NCBI RefSeq assembly: GCF_014174155.1
Contig: NZ_JABEQM010000012.1
Coordinates: forward strand, 36,345 to 100,344
Direction: 5' to 3'
Length of the DNA stretch: 64,000 bases
DNA from: Gluconacetobacter tumulisoli
GTDB lineage: Bacteria; Pseudomonadota; Alphaproteobacteria; Acetobacterales; Acetobacteraceae
Shown: piece after piece, positions 9,431 through 17,993 of the stretch
Layout of the letters: every line of letters begins with the position of its first letter
How positions within the stretch are numbered: the stretch's first letter is position 1
Program-made: the position numbers and the translations under genes
The notes under the pieces: generated by a model
Database searches by the model: none
What the model was told of the DNA's origin: nothing
The model's input: the letters and a program-made list of their open reading frames with translations, nothing else

Positions 9431-9925
9431 TCAGTTCCCGTCGTCGGAACCGCCACGGTGCCGGCCATGCCTGCCGCCTTCATCATCGCCCTCCTCGTCG
9501 TCGGCCCTGGATCCGGGGGCCGCGGTGCGCAGCACGGCGCAGGCCTTGGCCAGGGCTGGGGAAGGCGACGTGCCCGCCTTGTCGCACAGGGATTCGGCGT
9601 CGGGGGCGCAGGCCTGTCCCGCCGTTTCGAAATCCGTTTCCAGCACGTCGCGGGCGACTTCCAGATCCTGGTCCTTGGTGCGGGATTCCTCGGCGGCAAC
9701 CAGGTCCTGCGTCTTGTGCAGTTCCTTCAGCGCATCCAGGCACGAAGGGCTGGTCGCGTTGGGGTCGGTCTGCAGGACCCCGACTTCCCTCTGCAACAGG
9801 ACGGCGCTGGCACGGCTGCCGCCCTCTCCCCCTTCGTCCTGCGCCATCGCCCCGACCGGGACCAGGCAGCAGGACAGGAACAGGGCGGCAAGGCGGCTGG
9901 GATGTGTAATCGTCACTCTGGGCAT
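9431..9925 (-). CDS. Small secreted protein of unknown function (acidic tail)
   Basis: Hypothetical exported protein of 164 residues. I start it at the ATG at 9925 because this gives a clean signal peptide (hydrophobic stretch ending VGAMAQ). The mature part has four cysteines that could form two disulphides, helical charged segments, and a tail rich in Asp, Glu, Gly, His and Arg. I recognise no domain. It converges on mdoH and precedes nothing obvious on its own strand. Confidence 0.55.
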   Translation of the reverse strand: MPRVTITHPSRLAALFLSCCLVPVGAMAQDEGGEGGSRASAVLLQREVGVLQTDPNATSPSCLDALKELHKTQDLVAAEESRTKDQDLEVARDVLETDFETAGQACAPDAESLCDKAGTSPSPALAKACAVLRTAAPGSRADDEEGDDEGGRHGRHRGGSDDGN

Positions 9926-10173
9926 TCCACTGGCGCGAAAGCCCCGGGGGCCGGTCGGACGGATCATTGGATCCCGGACCATCCCCGGGGAGGCGTCGGG
10001 TCCATGTGGGGCGACGCCGCGGGTTCTGCCGGACTATGGCAGGAACCGGCCAGCCGGGAAAGGGCGCCCGGCGCCGGGGTGGGTCGCGCGGGACGAATCG
10101 TTACACTTCTTGACGGATGCGCGGTGTTTGCAATGCCGTTCGTGTTCCTGGCGGGGTTCATGGCGCCTCGGCA

Positions 10174-10614
10174 TCAAGGGGCGTCGGGATTGTTTGCGGT
10201 ATAGGACCGGTTCAGCAGGGCCTGGATCCTGACGTCGGGCGTGCCCAGCCAGCTTTGCACGAACGGCTGCCGCTCATCGGGGCGGACATGCAGCAGGCCC
10301 CATGCCGCCGCGCCCCCTGGGGCGAAGACGATGTCCAGCTGGTTGTTCGCGCAATCATGCGGCTTGCACAGATGGCCGATCGTGTAGGTCTGCCCATCCA
10401 TCGTGACCTGCGTGCTGGGGGCCGACGTGGCGTGTCCCCGTCGGATCCAGTCCGGATAGCGCACCATGGCGGCGTACGCCTGCCGATAGGGCGCCGACAG
10501 CAGAAGGTCCGACGTCTGGGGTTCGGCGGCGCCGGCCACCGCCGGAAGGGACATTCCCAGAAGCGCCAGCAGGGATGGCAGGGCGGACAGGCAGCGGGCA
10601 GGCGGACGGGTCAT
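10174..10614 (-). CDS. Ivy-type inhibitor of vertebrate (C-type) lysozyme
   Basis: Exported protein of 146 residues. The ATG at 10614 begins a signal peptide ending VAGAAE and is preceded by a purine-rich stretch. The mature domain carries the Ivy family signature loop CKPHDC at about residues 87-92; this loop blocks the active site of C-type lysozymes, with its cysteines forming a disulphide. The surrounding pattern (GHLCKPHDCANNQLDIVF, then AAAWGLL and a C-terminal LGTPDVRIQALL) fits Ivy. It would protect periplasmic peptidoglycan. An upstream in-frame start at 10815 would add an unlikely 67-residue leader. Confidence 0.82.
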   Translation of the reverse strand: MTRPPARCLSALPSLLALLGMSLPAVAGAAEPQTSDLLLSAPYRQAYAAMVRYPDWIRRGHATSAPSTQVTMDGQTYTIGHLCKPHDCANNQLDIVFAPGGAAAWGLLHVRPDERQPFVQSWLGTPDVRIQALLNRSYTANNPDAP

Positions 10615-10714
10615 GGCGTTTTCATTTCCTCTCCTGTTTCCGGGGGGGGGCGCCGGCAGGGACGGGCAGCCCGCGGACCGGACCCGGCCCGCGTGATGGA
10701 ATCGGCTCTTCGTC

Positions 10715-11020
10715 ATGAAACCGATCTGGTCTAGAACGGCCGACATGCAGTTTCGTCCCAACGCTCGGTCCGGCATGCCGGATCTGCCGAAGCCCCGTGC
10801 GCTGAAGCTCGGCATCCTTGCCGGCCTCGCGGTTCTGTACGTCGTCCTGTTCTGGGGGCTGACGCGGCCTGCCCCCGTTCATCACGCGACGGGACTGACG
10901 GCCATTCCGGTCGCCGTCGTGAAGACCGTACGGCCAACGCCGCCCGCGCCCCCCATCAACGTTCCGCTGGTCACTCCCCAACCGGTGGTGATCCCGCCGC
11001 CGACGCTGGTGGTCCGATAG
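10715..11020 (+). CDS. Hypothetical single-pass membrane protein with proline-rich tail
   Basis: Short ORF of 101 residues encoding one membrane segment (about residues 32-48, LGILAGLAVLYVVLFWGL) followed by a Pro/Val-rich tail. The arrangement recalls the N-terminal anchor of TonB-like proteins, but there is no TonB C-terminal domain. It is divergent from the Ivy gene. Later ATGs at 10745 and 10775 are alternative starts. It may be a real small envelope protein; coding support is mainly its codon pattern and the membrane segment. Confidence 0.45.
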   Translation: MKPIWSRTADMQFRPNARSGMPDLPKPRALKLGILAGLAVLYVVLFWGLTRPAPVHHATGLTAIPVAVVKTVRPTPPAPPINVPLVTPQPVVIPPPTLVVR

Positions 11021-11046
11021 GGCGGCCGCGGGACAATCGCCATCCG

Positions 11047-11514
11047 TCAATCCGGTGTCTGGCAGACATCCACCCATTCGGCGCCGGTCAGGCTGGCCAG
11101 GCGTTCGGGCGACAGGCGAACCGCGCTGTTGATGGCGCCGGCGGCGGGAATCACCTCGTCGAAGGCGCGCAGCGAGATGTCGCAATAGACCGGCAGGGCG
11201 CTCTTCAGCCCGAACGGACAGACCCCGCCGACCGGATGACCGGTCAGTTCCTCGACATCCCCACGATCCAGCATGCGGGGCTTCTGTCCGAACACCGCCT
11301 TGCTCTTGCGATTGTCCAGCCGCGCGGTGCCAGCCGCGACGACCAGCACCACCTGGTCGCCCAGGCGCAGGGAAATCGTCTTGGCGATCTGATCCGGCGC
11401 GGTGCCGTGCGCGGCGGCGGCCTCGGTCACCGTGGCGGTGGATACCGGCAATTCGACGATCGCGAGGTCGGGCGCATGCGTGCCCAGGAAGGCACGGACC
11501 GAATCCAGGCTCAT
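11047..11514 (-). CDS. YbaK/EbsC-family aminoacyl-tRNA editing protein
   Basis: Free-standing aminoacyl-tRNA deacylase-like domain of 155 residues, related to the INS editing domain of prolyl-tRNA synthetase and to YbaK/ProXp proteins. It would hydrolyse mischarged tRNA in the cytoplasm. Visible family features are the strand AKTISLRLGDQVVLVVAAG, the conserved KSKAVFG block, and GHPVGGVCPFGL, which lines the substrate pocket. I start at the ATG at 11514; a TTG at 11532 would add six residues. The exact tRNA specificity (Cys-tRNA-Pro or Ala-tRNA-Pro) is not evident. Confidence 0.85.
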   Translation of the reverse strand: MSLDSVRAFLGTHAPDLAIVELPVSTATVTEAAAAHGTAPDQIAKTISLRLGDQVVLVVAAGTARLDNRKSKAVFGQKPRMLDRGDVEELTGHPVGGVCPFGLKSALPVYCDISLRAFDEVIPAAGAINSAVRLSPERLASLTGAEWVDVCQTPD

Positions 11515-11686
11515 CGGCCGGCGTGTGGGCAAAGGGCGGACGAACGGGCGGGCATGGCGGTCTCCTGGATCCTGCGGGGACGAGCCGGACCACGGCCCGG
11601 TCGGGGCATCATGGCCGCGTGGGCGATCGGTGTCACGACCGAGGGTGACACGACCCCGGTGTCACCCGGGCCGGGCACGAACGGCG

Positions 11687-12898
11687 TCACCCCGCGCGCG
11701 CGGGTGCCCTTCCGCCGAACAGGCGGAACATCGGCCCGGTCAACAGGGTGGAGATCACTGCCAGCAGCATCAACGACGCATAGGCGAAGTCCGAGACCAT
11801 GCCCCGCTGGTGCAGGATGGTCGCCGCGACGATTTCCATCAGCCCCTTGCATTGCAGCAGCGCGCCGACTGCCAGTTTCTGCCGTCCCGTCAGGTGTGGC
11901 GCCGGGGGATACAGCGCCGCGGCCGCCAGTTTGGTCGTGATCGACACCACCACCAGCAGCAGGGACGCCAGCACCGACGGGAAGGTCAGGGCGTGGCCGT
12001 TGATATGCATGCCGCTATGGCCGAAGAACAGCGGTGCCAGCCAGATCAGCGACAAGGTGCCTACCTGTTCCACCGGCAGGCGGCGTACCCATCGCGGCGG
12101 CATCAACGCGCCGGCGACATAGGCGCCGATCAGTTCGTGCAGGCCCAGCTGCATGCTGGCCCACGATCCCGCCGCCAGCCACACCGGCAGGACCATCCAG
12201 ATCAGCCACAGGGACGGATGCCGCACCCTTCGCGTCGCCCAGCCGCTGATCGCCACCATCGCGCCCAGCAGGATGACCGCCCCGAACTGCGCGGCATGCC
12301 AGCCGTGCAGGGCGGACGCCCCGTCCGCCGCGAATTGCAGTGTCGCCAGGCCGGTCCAGAGCGCCAGGTCGTCCACCACCGCCAGCCGCAGCGCCAATTG
12401 CCCGATGGGCCGGTCGGCGGGGGTGAGTTCGCGGACGATGCCGATCAGCACCGGCAGGGCGCTGACCGCGATGCACAGCCCGACGGACATGGCGCCGATC
12501 CAGTCATGGCCATCGGGCGTCCGCCACTCCGGCAGAGGCATCAGCACGGCATGCACCAGTAGGGTACCCACGGTGAACGGGATGGCCAGGGCCACCAGCG
12601 CGCTGCCCAGCAGGCGCGGCAGCGTGGTGGCCGGAAGGACGGGGACCTCATTCGGGTCTTCGCCGGGGTGCTGCCACATTTCCAGGCCGGCGGTGAAGGC
12701 CAGGATCAGGACCGCGATCCAGCCGATCGCATCGCCGGTGGCCGAGGGGATACCCAGCCGGGCGACGGGCCACTGCGTAAGGGCCAGCAGGATGCCGACG
12801 ATGATCGGCAGAACCGCGATCGGAATGACCCGTCCCAGCAGGCGCCAGGCCAGCCACGGCACCAGGACGAACAGGCCCACATCCGCGATCAATCCCAT
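11687..12898 (-). CDS. Cation/proton antiporter, CPA2-like (sodium/hydrogen exchanger family)
   Basis: Polytopic membrane protein of 403 residues with about twelve hydrophobic segments, fitting the CPA2 sodium/hydrogen exchanger fold. The VVDDLALW block around residues 187-194 matches the conserved Asp-Asp-rich transport-site region of this family, and CKGLMEIVAATIL near the C-terminus matches the late conserved helix. There is no C-terminal TrkA domain. The ATG at 12898 starts directly into the first helix. It is divergent from an SDR gene, with an AT-rich region of more than 100 bp between them. Confidence 0.85.
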   Translation of the reverse strand: MGLIADVGLFVLVPWLAWRLLGRVIPIAVLPIIVGILLALTQWPVARLGIPSATGDAIGWIAVLILAFTAGLEMWQHPGEDPNEVPVLPATTLPRLLGSALVALAIPFTVGTLLVHAVLMPLPEWRTPDGHDWIGAMSVGLCIAVSALPVLIGIVRELTPADRPIGQLALRLAVVDDLALWTGLATLQFAADGASALHGWHAAQFGAVILLGAMVAISGWATRRVRHPSLWLIWMVLPVWLAAGSWASMQLGLHELIGAYVAGALMPPRWVRRLPVEQVGTLSLIWLAPLFFGHSGMHINGHALTFPSVLASLLLVVVSITTKLAAAALYPPAPHLTGRQKLAVGALLQCKGLMEIVAATILHQRGMVSDFAYASLMLLAVISTLLTGPMFRLFGGRAPARAG

Positions 12899-12933
12899 GC
12901 TGTTCTCTGTCCTTCTGCTCTGTCGTCGGTCGG

Positions 12934-12948
12934 ATGTAATATATACAT
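12934..12948. promoter_or_regulatory. AT-rich palindrome in divergent promoter region
   Basis: ATGTA-atata-TACAT is a perfect 5-bp inverted repeat in the strikingly AT-rich stretch between the antiporter and SDR genes. Its place just upstream of the antiporter start suggests a regulator binding site or promoter core. The regulator is unknown, and short AT-rich palindromes arise easily by chance. Confidence 0.35.
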
Positions 12949-13119
12949 AATTTGGATATATGAAATTTTTCACGAGGACAAAAACTAATGAGCTGATTTT
13001 ACTCCATTATTATTGGAAAAGAATCTGGTGGCGATTTGTCCTGGAGCCGTCGCGCGGCTACCCCGGAAACCGGAATGGCGTCGCGGGCGTCGTCCGGCAA
13101 CAACCCGAGGGAGAATAGC

Positions 13120-13851
13120 ATGACACAGCGCGTGGCCATCGTTACCGGAGGCAGCCGGGGCATCGGGGCGGGAATCGCCGTGAAACTGGCGGCGGACGGG
13201 TTTGATGTCGTCATCAGCTATGCCCGGGATGCCGATGCGGCGGCCCGGGTCGTCGCCGACATTGCGGCCCAGGGACGGCGGGGTATCGCAGTCCAGGCGG
13301 ACAGTGGCCGGGTCGAGGATAATTGCGCCCTGATCGCGCGGGCCGTTGCCGAATTCGGGCGGCTCGACGTGCTGGTCTGCAATGCCGGCACCTACCCCTA
13401 TGCAGGGGTCGAGGCGATGACGGTCGAGCAGGTATCCCGCACATTGGACCTGAACGTGCGCGGCGTGATGCTGGAGGCGATCGAGGCCGCGCGCCATATG
13501 GGGACGGGGGGCCGGATGATCTTCATCGGATCCGCCTTCGCCGAGCGTGTGCCCTTCGCCAATATCTCGCTCTACGCCGCGACGAAGGCCGCGCTGGCCG
13601 GGTTCGCGCGGGGCCTGGCCCGGGATCTGGGACCCCGGGGCATCACCGTCAACGTGGTCAATCCCGGCCCCATCGACACCGACCTGAACCCGGCGGATGG
13701 CGCGGGCGCGGACCTGATCCGTGGTTTCATGGCCCTGCCGCATTACGGGACGACCGGCGACATCGCGGATTTCGTGTCGTATCTGGCCAGCGAGAAGGCG
13801 GGCTTCATCACCGGAACGGCGCTGACCGTCGATGGCGGCCTGACGGCCTGA
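13120..13851 (+). CDS. Short-chain dehydrogenase/reductase (SDR)
   Basis: Classical SDR of 243 residues. The Rossmann cofactor motif TGGSRGIG is at about 9-16, the NAG motif (CNAGTYPY) near 87, catalytic Ser near 143, and Tyr-x3-Lys as YAATKAAL near 153. It is likely NADPH-linked and close to the FabG-like subgroup; the substrate is unknown. The start at 13120 is favoured by an upstream gaggga ribosome site and because the Rossmann strand begins immediately after it. It is divergent from the antiporter gene. Confidence 0.9.
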   Translation: MTQRVAIVTGGSRGIGAGIAVKLAADGFDVVISYARDADAAARVVADIAAQGRRGIAVQADSGRVEDNCALIARAVAEFGRLDVLVCNAGTYPYAGVEAMTVEQVSRTLDLNVRGVMLEAIEAARHMGTGGRMIFIGSAFAERVPFANISLYAATKAALAGFARGLARDLGPRGITVNVVNPGPIDTDLNPADGAGADLIRGFMALPHYGTTGDIADFVSYLASEKAGFITGTALTVDGGLTA

Positions 13852-13926
13852 ATGCATCTGGGATGCAGTTTGCCGGCGATCCGGCGCGCGTGTCCTGTGC
13901 TTCGGTAATGGGAAGCACACGCCGGA

Positions 13927-13942
13927 CATGCCGCGCGGCATG
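13927..13942. repeat. Perfect 16-bp palindrome in the gap after the SDR gene
   Basis: CATGCCGC followed directly by GCGGCATG, with no loop. It lies in the 289-base gap between the SDR stop and the next small secreted protein. It could be an operator or the base of a transcript hairpin. Nothing else coding was recognised in this gap. Confidence 0.35.
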
Positions 13943-14140
13943 CACGCTCGCTGGGTAAGCGGCGGTTCGAACGCGCCCGGTTTTCAGGCTGGTTCCATCG
14001 GGGCGAGACGCTTTCGATCTGTGCGCCTGACCGGCCGGGGCGACCCATGCGGCTGGCCCGGTTCTGCCATACGGTGGACCTATTGTCGCCACGACGGCAT
14101 GGTCCGATCCGATATCGACACTGAACGGAAGCCTTATACG

Positions 14141-14545
14141 ATGACGTCCCGGACCTCTCTTTTTGCCCTGACCCTGGCCGGCCTTATTGCCGGCGCGTCC
14201 TTCGTGACGGCCGGCGCGCGCGCCGCGTCGGCGGATGCGACCTGCGCCCGGAACAGCACGACGCCCAGCTGGGACGTCGCCGGTCGCCTGTCCCAGCGCG
14301 AGAACTGCCTGAACAACCGGGCGCAGGCCTATCGCGACGGGGCGACCCAAGGCGCGCAGCAGCGTGTCCAGGGCGTGCAGCAGCAGGTTCGCAATGGCCG
14401 CGAGGCGGTCAGCGACGCCCGCGCCCTGCCGGGCCAGCAGCTGAACCGCCTGCAGGACGCCGGTACTGCCGGACGCAGCCAGCTGAACGCGCTGGGTCAG
14501 ACCAGCCGCGCCAATGCCGCCAACATGCTGACCGGCGGTCTCTGA
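14141..14545 (+). CDS. Small secreted glutamine-rich protein of unknown function
   Basis: Protein of 134 residues with a clear signal peptide (hydrophobic core, cleavage near ARAAS) and a mature part rich in Gln, Arg, Asn and Ala. Two cysteines lie in the first third (CARN and ENCLNN). The Gln-rich middle (QQRVQGVQQQ) is predicted helical. I chose the ATG at 14141 over the upstream ATG at 13928 because it begins the signal peptide. No family recognised. A strong hairpin terminator follows. Confidence 0.6.
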   Translation: MTSRTSLFALTLAGLIAGASFVTAGARAASADATCARNSTTPSWDVAGRLSQRENCLNNRAQAYRDGATQGAQQRVQGVQQQVRNGREAVSDARALPGQQLNRLQDAGTAGRSQLNALGQTSRANAANMLTGGL

Positions 14546-14583
14546 CGCCAGCCGGCGTTTTGAAACGGCAGTGATCGGGAGAC

Positions 14584-14617
14584 GGGGCCCCAGGCCCGGT
14601 GGGTTCGGACAACGCCC
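14584..14617 (+). repeat. Double-hairpin intergenic repeat (family R1)
   Basis: GGGCC-cca-GGCCC is followed by GGTGGGT and a second stem, TCGGAC-aac-GCCCGA, with one mismatch. The architecture matches the other R1 copies. It lies between the secreted-protein gene and the converging helicase gene, just before the long terminator hairpin at 14627. Confidence 0.5.
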
Positions 14618-14626
14618 GACCAACTG

Positions 14627-14667
14627 TCCTCTCATCGGGCCGGGGTAACCCCGGCCCGATGAGAGGA
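14627..14667. terminator. Bidirectional hairpin terminator, 19-bp perfect stem
   Basis: Bases 14627-14645 pair perfectly with 14649-14667 around a TAA loop. The right arm ends at the base before the helicase stop codon (14668-14670, minus strand), so the hairpin begins immediately after translation stops. It probably terminates both converging transcripts. Confidence 0.8.
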
Positions 14668-16461
14668 TCAGGACGCGCGCGAGGGCGCGCGCTTGCGTGA
14701 CGAGGGCGTGCTGCGGGCCGGCGGGCGGCCGGTGCGCGGCCCCGGTGCATAGCCGCCCTTGCCGCCAGCCGGCTTGCGGTCGCGGAAGCCGCCGCGCCCG
14801 CGTTCACCGGTGCGCTCACCGCCGCCGGCAGGGGCCTGTGCGGGGCTGACCTGCACCTCGTCCGCGTCGGTCGCCGCGACGCAGGAGGTGAAGCGGTCGG
14901 CTATGCCTTCCGAAATCTCGAACAGCGTATGGTCGTCGGCGATGCGGATGGCGCCGATATCGGTCTTGCGCACGCCGCCCAGGCGGCAGATCAGCGGCAC
15001 AAGCCATTTCGGATCGGCCTTGTCCTGGCGTCCGACGCTCAGGGAAAACCAGGAGCCGGGGCCGCCGCGCGGCGCATGGTCCTCGCGCGCGGGGCGTTCC
15101 CGGCGCGCGGCATAGTCACCCTCGGCGCGCGGCGCGCGGGGGGCTTCGACGCGGACCGGGCGGATGTCTTCCGGGTCCGGCAGGCGGGCGCGGTACATCT
15201 GCAGCAGGGCGGCGGCCAGCTGCTCGGCGGTGCGGCCCTCGGCCAGACGGGCAACCATCTCCTCGTCACCCGGGGCGGCGCCCTCGGTCAGGGCGGGATC
15301 GGTCAGCAGGCGTTCGGCGTCCTGGGCGCGGATGGCGTCGGCGGTGGGCACGCCGGTCCATTCGGCCGACACCTTGGCCATGGTCAGCAGCCGCTCGGCC
15401 CGGCGGCGCATCGACGCCGGCACGATCAGGGCGCACACGCCCTTGCGCCCGGCGCGGCCCGTCCGGCCCGAACGATGCAGCAGGGTGGCGCTGTCGGTCG
15501 GCAGGCTGGCGTGGATCACCAGGCTCAGGGCCGGGATGTCGATACCGCGCGCAGCCACGTCGGTGGCGACGCAGACGCGCGCCTGACCGGTACGCAGGCT
15601 GTCGATGGCGCGCGTGCGCTCGTTCTGGCCCAGCTCGCCCGACAGGGCGACCGACGAAAAGCCGCGTTCCAGCAGCGCGCCCTGCATGTGGCGCACCAGT
15701 TCGCGCGTAGCGCAGAACACCATGGCGGTCGGGCTGTCGGAATAGCGCAGCACGTTGACGACGGCGGGCACGATCTCGCGCGGGTCGGTCACCATGGCGC
15801 GGTAGGTGATGTCGGCGTGCTGGCGCGCGCCCGTCACCGTGTCGATCCGCAGCGCGTCGCGCTGGTACCGGCGGGCCAGGGTCGCGATCTCCTTGGCGAT
15901 GGTGGCGGAGAACAGCAGCGTGCGCCGCGTGTCGGGCATCGCATCCAGCAACTGCTCCAGCTCCTCGCGGAACCCCAGGTCCAGCATTTCATCCGCCTCG
16001 TCCAGCACGACGACGCGCAGGTCGGACATGTCGAGGCGGCCGCGCGACTGGTGGTCGCACAGCCGGCCCGGCGTGCCGACGACGATATGCGCGCCCAGCT
16101 GCAGGGCCCGGGCTTCACGCCGGGCATCCATGCCGCCGATGCATGACACGATGCGCGCGCCGGCAGGGGCGTACAGCCATGTCAGTTCCCGCTGGACCTG
16201 CATCGCCAGTTCGCGCGTGGGGGCAATGATCACCGCCAGCGGCGCCCCGGCCGGGCCCATGCGTTCGGCCCCGCCCAGCAGGGTGTCGGCCATTGCCAGG
16301 CCGAAGGCGACCGTCTTGCCCGACCCGGTCTGGGCCGATACCAGCAGGTCCCTTCCATCGGCCGCGACGTCCAGGACGGCATTCTGGACGGGGGTCGGCT
16401 CTTCGTAGCCGCGCGCGTCAAGGGCGCGCCGAAGGGCGGGGTGGGTCTCGGGAAACGGCAT
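14668..16461 (-). CDS. DEAD-box ATP-dependent RNA helicase
   Basis: RNA helicase of 597 residues. Motifs appear in order: Q-motif region PTPVQNAVL, Walker A AQTGSGKT (43-50), PTRELAMQ, GTPGR, DEAD (154-157), SAT, and HRSGRTGRAG in the second RecA domain. A C-terminal RNA-binding domain around residues 470-550 (KADPKWLVPLICRLGG onward) resembles the DbpA/CsdA-type RNA-recognition fold, followed by an Arg/Gly/Ser-rich tail ending in a basic SSRKRAPSRAS-like segment. It would act in ribosome assembly or cold-shock RNA remodelling. Confidence 0.92.
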   Translation of the reverse strand: MPFPETHPALRRALDARGYEEPTPVQNAVLDVAADGRDLLVSAQTGSGKTVAFGLAMADTLLGGAERMGPAGAPLAVIIAPTRELAMQVQRELTWLYAPAGARIVSCIGGMDARREARALQLGAHIVVGTPGRLCDHQSRGRLDMSDLRVVVLDEADEMLDLGFREELEQLLDAMPDTRRTLLFSATIAKEIATLARRYQRDALRIDTVTGARQHADITYRAMVTDPREIVPAVVNVLRYSDSPTAMVFCATRELVRHMQGALLERGFSSVALSGELGQNERTRAIDSLRTGQARVCVATDVAARGIDIPALSLVIHASLPTDSATLLHRSGRTGRAGRKGVCALIVPASMRRRAERLLTMAKVSAEWTGVPTADAIRAQDAERLLTDPALTEGAAPGDEEMVARLAEGRTAEQLAAALLQMYRARLPDPEDIRPVRVEAPRAPRAEGDYAARRERPAREDHAPRGGPGSWFSLSVGRQDKADPKWLVPLICRLGGVRKTDIGAIRIADDHTLFEISEGIADRFTSCVAATDADEVQVSPAQAPAGGGERTGERGRGGFRDRKPAGGKGGYAPGPRTGRPPARSTPSSRKRAPSRAS

Positions 16462-16611
16462 CGATCAGGTCATCCGGGCAGGGGGGCGCGGGACAGCGGC
16501 CCGCGGGGCGTGGCATCCGCGCAACGCGGGGGAGGGCGCTCCTTATAGAAACGCGGCCGAAAAGGCCAGCAATAAAGCGGGTCGGGCAATGGCGCGATGC
16601 CTGGCCTGGGT

Positions 16612-17598
16612 TCAAGGTACCAGGACCGCCGCCCCCTCGAACCGGCCGGCGCGCAGGTCGGCCAGTGCCTGGTTGGCGTCGCGCAGGGCATAGCGCGTGG
16701 TCCGCGTGCGGATGCCCGCCTTCGGTGCCAGCGACAGGAAATCGATCCCGTCCTGCCGTGTCAGGTTGGCGACCGATACCAGTTGCCGTTCCTCCCACAG
16801 CAGATCGTAGGGGAAAGTGGGGATATCGCTCATGTGGATGCCGGCGCAGACGACGCGGCCGCCCTTGCGCACTGCGCGTAGCGCGGCGGGGACCAGTGCG
16901 CCGACCGGGGCGAAGATGATGGCGGCGTCCAGCGCTGCGGGCGGGGGCTCGTCCGACCCGCCGGCCCAGACTGCCCCCAGCGACCGCGCGAAATCCTGCG
17001 TCGCACGGTCGCCCGGCCGGGTGAAACCGCAGACCGAACGCCCCTGCCAGATCGCGACCTGGGCGATGATATGCGCCGCGGCCCCGAACCCGTAAAGCCC
17101 GACGGACCGGGCCTCGTCCCCCGCCATCACAAGGGACCGCCAGCCGATCAGCCCGGCGCACAGCAGGGGGGCCAGGGACACGTCGTCGCCTTCCTCGCCC
17201 AGCGGGAACGCATAGCGCGCATCGGCGATGGCGGCGGTGGCGTAGCCGCCGTCGCGGGTGTAGCCCGTGAACAGCGGATGGTCGCACAGGTTTTCATGCC
17301 CCGAATGACAATAGCGGCAGACCCCGCAGGTATGGCCCAGCCACGGCACGCCGACCCGCTGGCCCAGCGCCAGCCCGTCGACGCCCGGGCCCAGCGCATC
17401 GATGTGGCCGACGATCTCATGCCCCGGAATGACCGGATGGCCGGGAAAGGGCAGCTCGCCGTCGACGACATGCAGGTCGGTGCGGCAGACCCCGCACGCC
17501 CCGACCCGGACCCGGATCTCGCCGGGGCCCGGAAGGCGATCGGGCAATTCCACCCATTCCAGTGGCGTGTGCGGGGCGGTCAGTCTCATCGCGTGCAT
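16612..17598 (-). CDS. Zinc-dependent alcohol dehydrogenase (MDR family)
   Basis: Medium-chain dehydrogenase of 328 residues. Catalytic zinc ligands appear in GVCRTDLH and PGHEIVGH; the structural zinc site is the C-x2-C-x2-C-x7-C pattern in CGVCRYCHSGHENLC. The Rossmann part begins at LYGFGAAAHI. It oxidises alcohols or reduces aldehydes with NAD(P). The sequence is closest in style to the AdhA/AdhP-like bacterial enzymes. The ATG at 17598 is preferred, with a second at 17589; an upstream in-frame start at 17679 would add a non-conserved Arg-rich leader. Confidence 0.9.
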   Translation of the reverse strand: MHAMRLTAPHTPLEWVELPDRLPGPGEIRVRVGACGVCRTDLHVVDGELPFPGHPVIPGHEIVGHIDALGPGVDGLALGQRVGVPWLGHTCGVCRYCHSGHENLCDHPLFTGYTRDGGYATAAIADARYAFPLGEEGDDVSLAPLLCAGLIGWRSLVMAGDEARSVGLYGFGAAAHIIAQVAIWQGRSVCGFTRPGDRATQDFARSLGAVWAGGSDEPPPAALDAAIIFAPVGALVPAALRAVRKGGRVVCAGIHMSDIPTFPYDLLWEERQLVSVANLTRQDGIDFLSLAPKAGIRTRTTRYALRDANQALADLRAGRFEGAAVLVP

Positions 17599-17687
17599 CG
17601 TGCGGGATCTCCGGCATCGGTGGGGGCGGGAAGCGGGAACGACAGGATTACCTGCATCACGATACCGCCTTGGCACCATGATATGGA

Positions 17688-17936
17688 TCAGGACGGCGGG
17701 GTGCCGAATGCGCGAACACTGGTCCTGACCGGATCGTGACCGGTGCGTCGCGCCTGACGCTTGGGAACCGGGCGCTTGGGAAAAGGCAGCAGGGGGAACG
17801 ATGCGGCCGCAAGCATGCCGTCCATATCCTGCCCTGCGGCACCGGTGCCGGGGGATGCGCCAGGGGTCGGGGTATGGCGGTGAAGGGCCAGCAGGGCGGC
17901 GATCAGGGCGGGACCGGTCGAAAGGTGACGCTGCAT
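17688..17936 (-). CDS. Putative small secreted or membrane protein behind a Fur box
   Basis: Candidate ORF of 82 residues. The ATG at 17936 has a GGAG ribosome site at good spacing; upstream ATGs at 17948 and 17960 are also in frame. The N-terminal stretch STGPALIAALLALH is hydrophobic and could be a weak signal or anchor. The rest is Pro- and Arg-rich without recognisable domain. A near-consensus Fur box lies about 40 bases upstream, which is the main reason to take the ORF seriously. It may be an iron-regulated small protein, or the box may serve an unannotated RNA. Confidence 0.35.
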   Translation of the reverse strand: MQRHLSTGPALIAALLALHRHTPTPGASPGTGAAGQDMDGMLAAASFPLLPFPKRPVPKRQARRTGHDPVRTSVRAFGTPPS

Positions 17937-17974
17937 CCGGGACTCCATCGGAAGGACCATGCCGGCGAGTTTAG

Positions 17975-17993
17975 GATAATGATAATCATTCGC
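17975..17993. promoter_or_regulatory. Fur box (ferric uptake regulator operator)
   Basis: GATAATGATAATCATTCGC matches the 19-base consensus GATAATGATAATCATTATC at 17 positions. Fur with Fe2+ would repress the promoter here. It lies between a small minus-strand ORF starting at 17936 and icd starting at 18152. The closeness to the minus-strand start suggests that side is the target. Confidence 0.75.
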
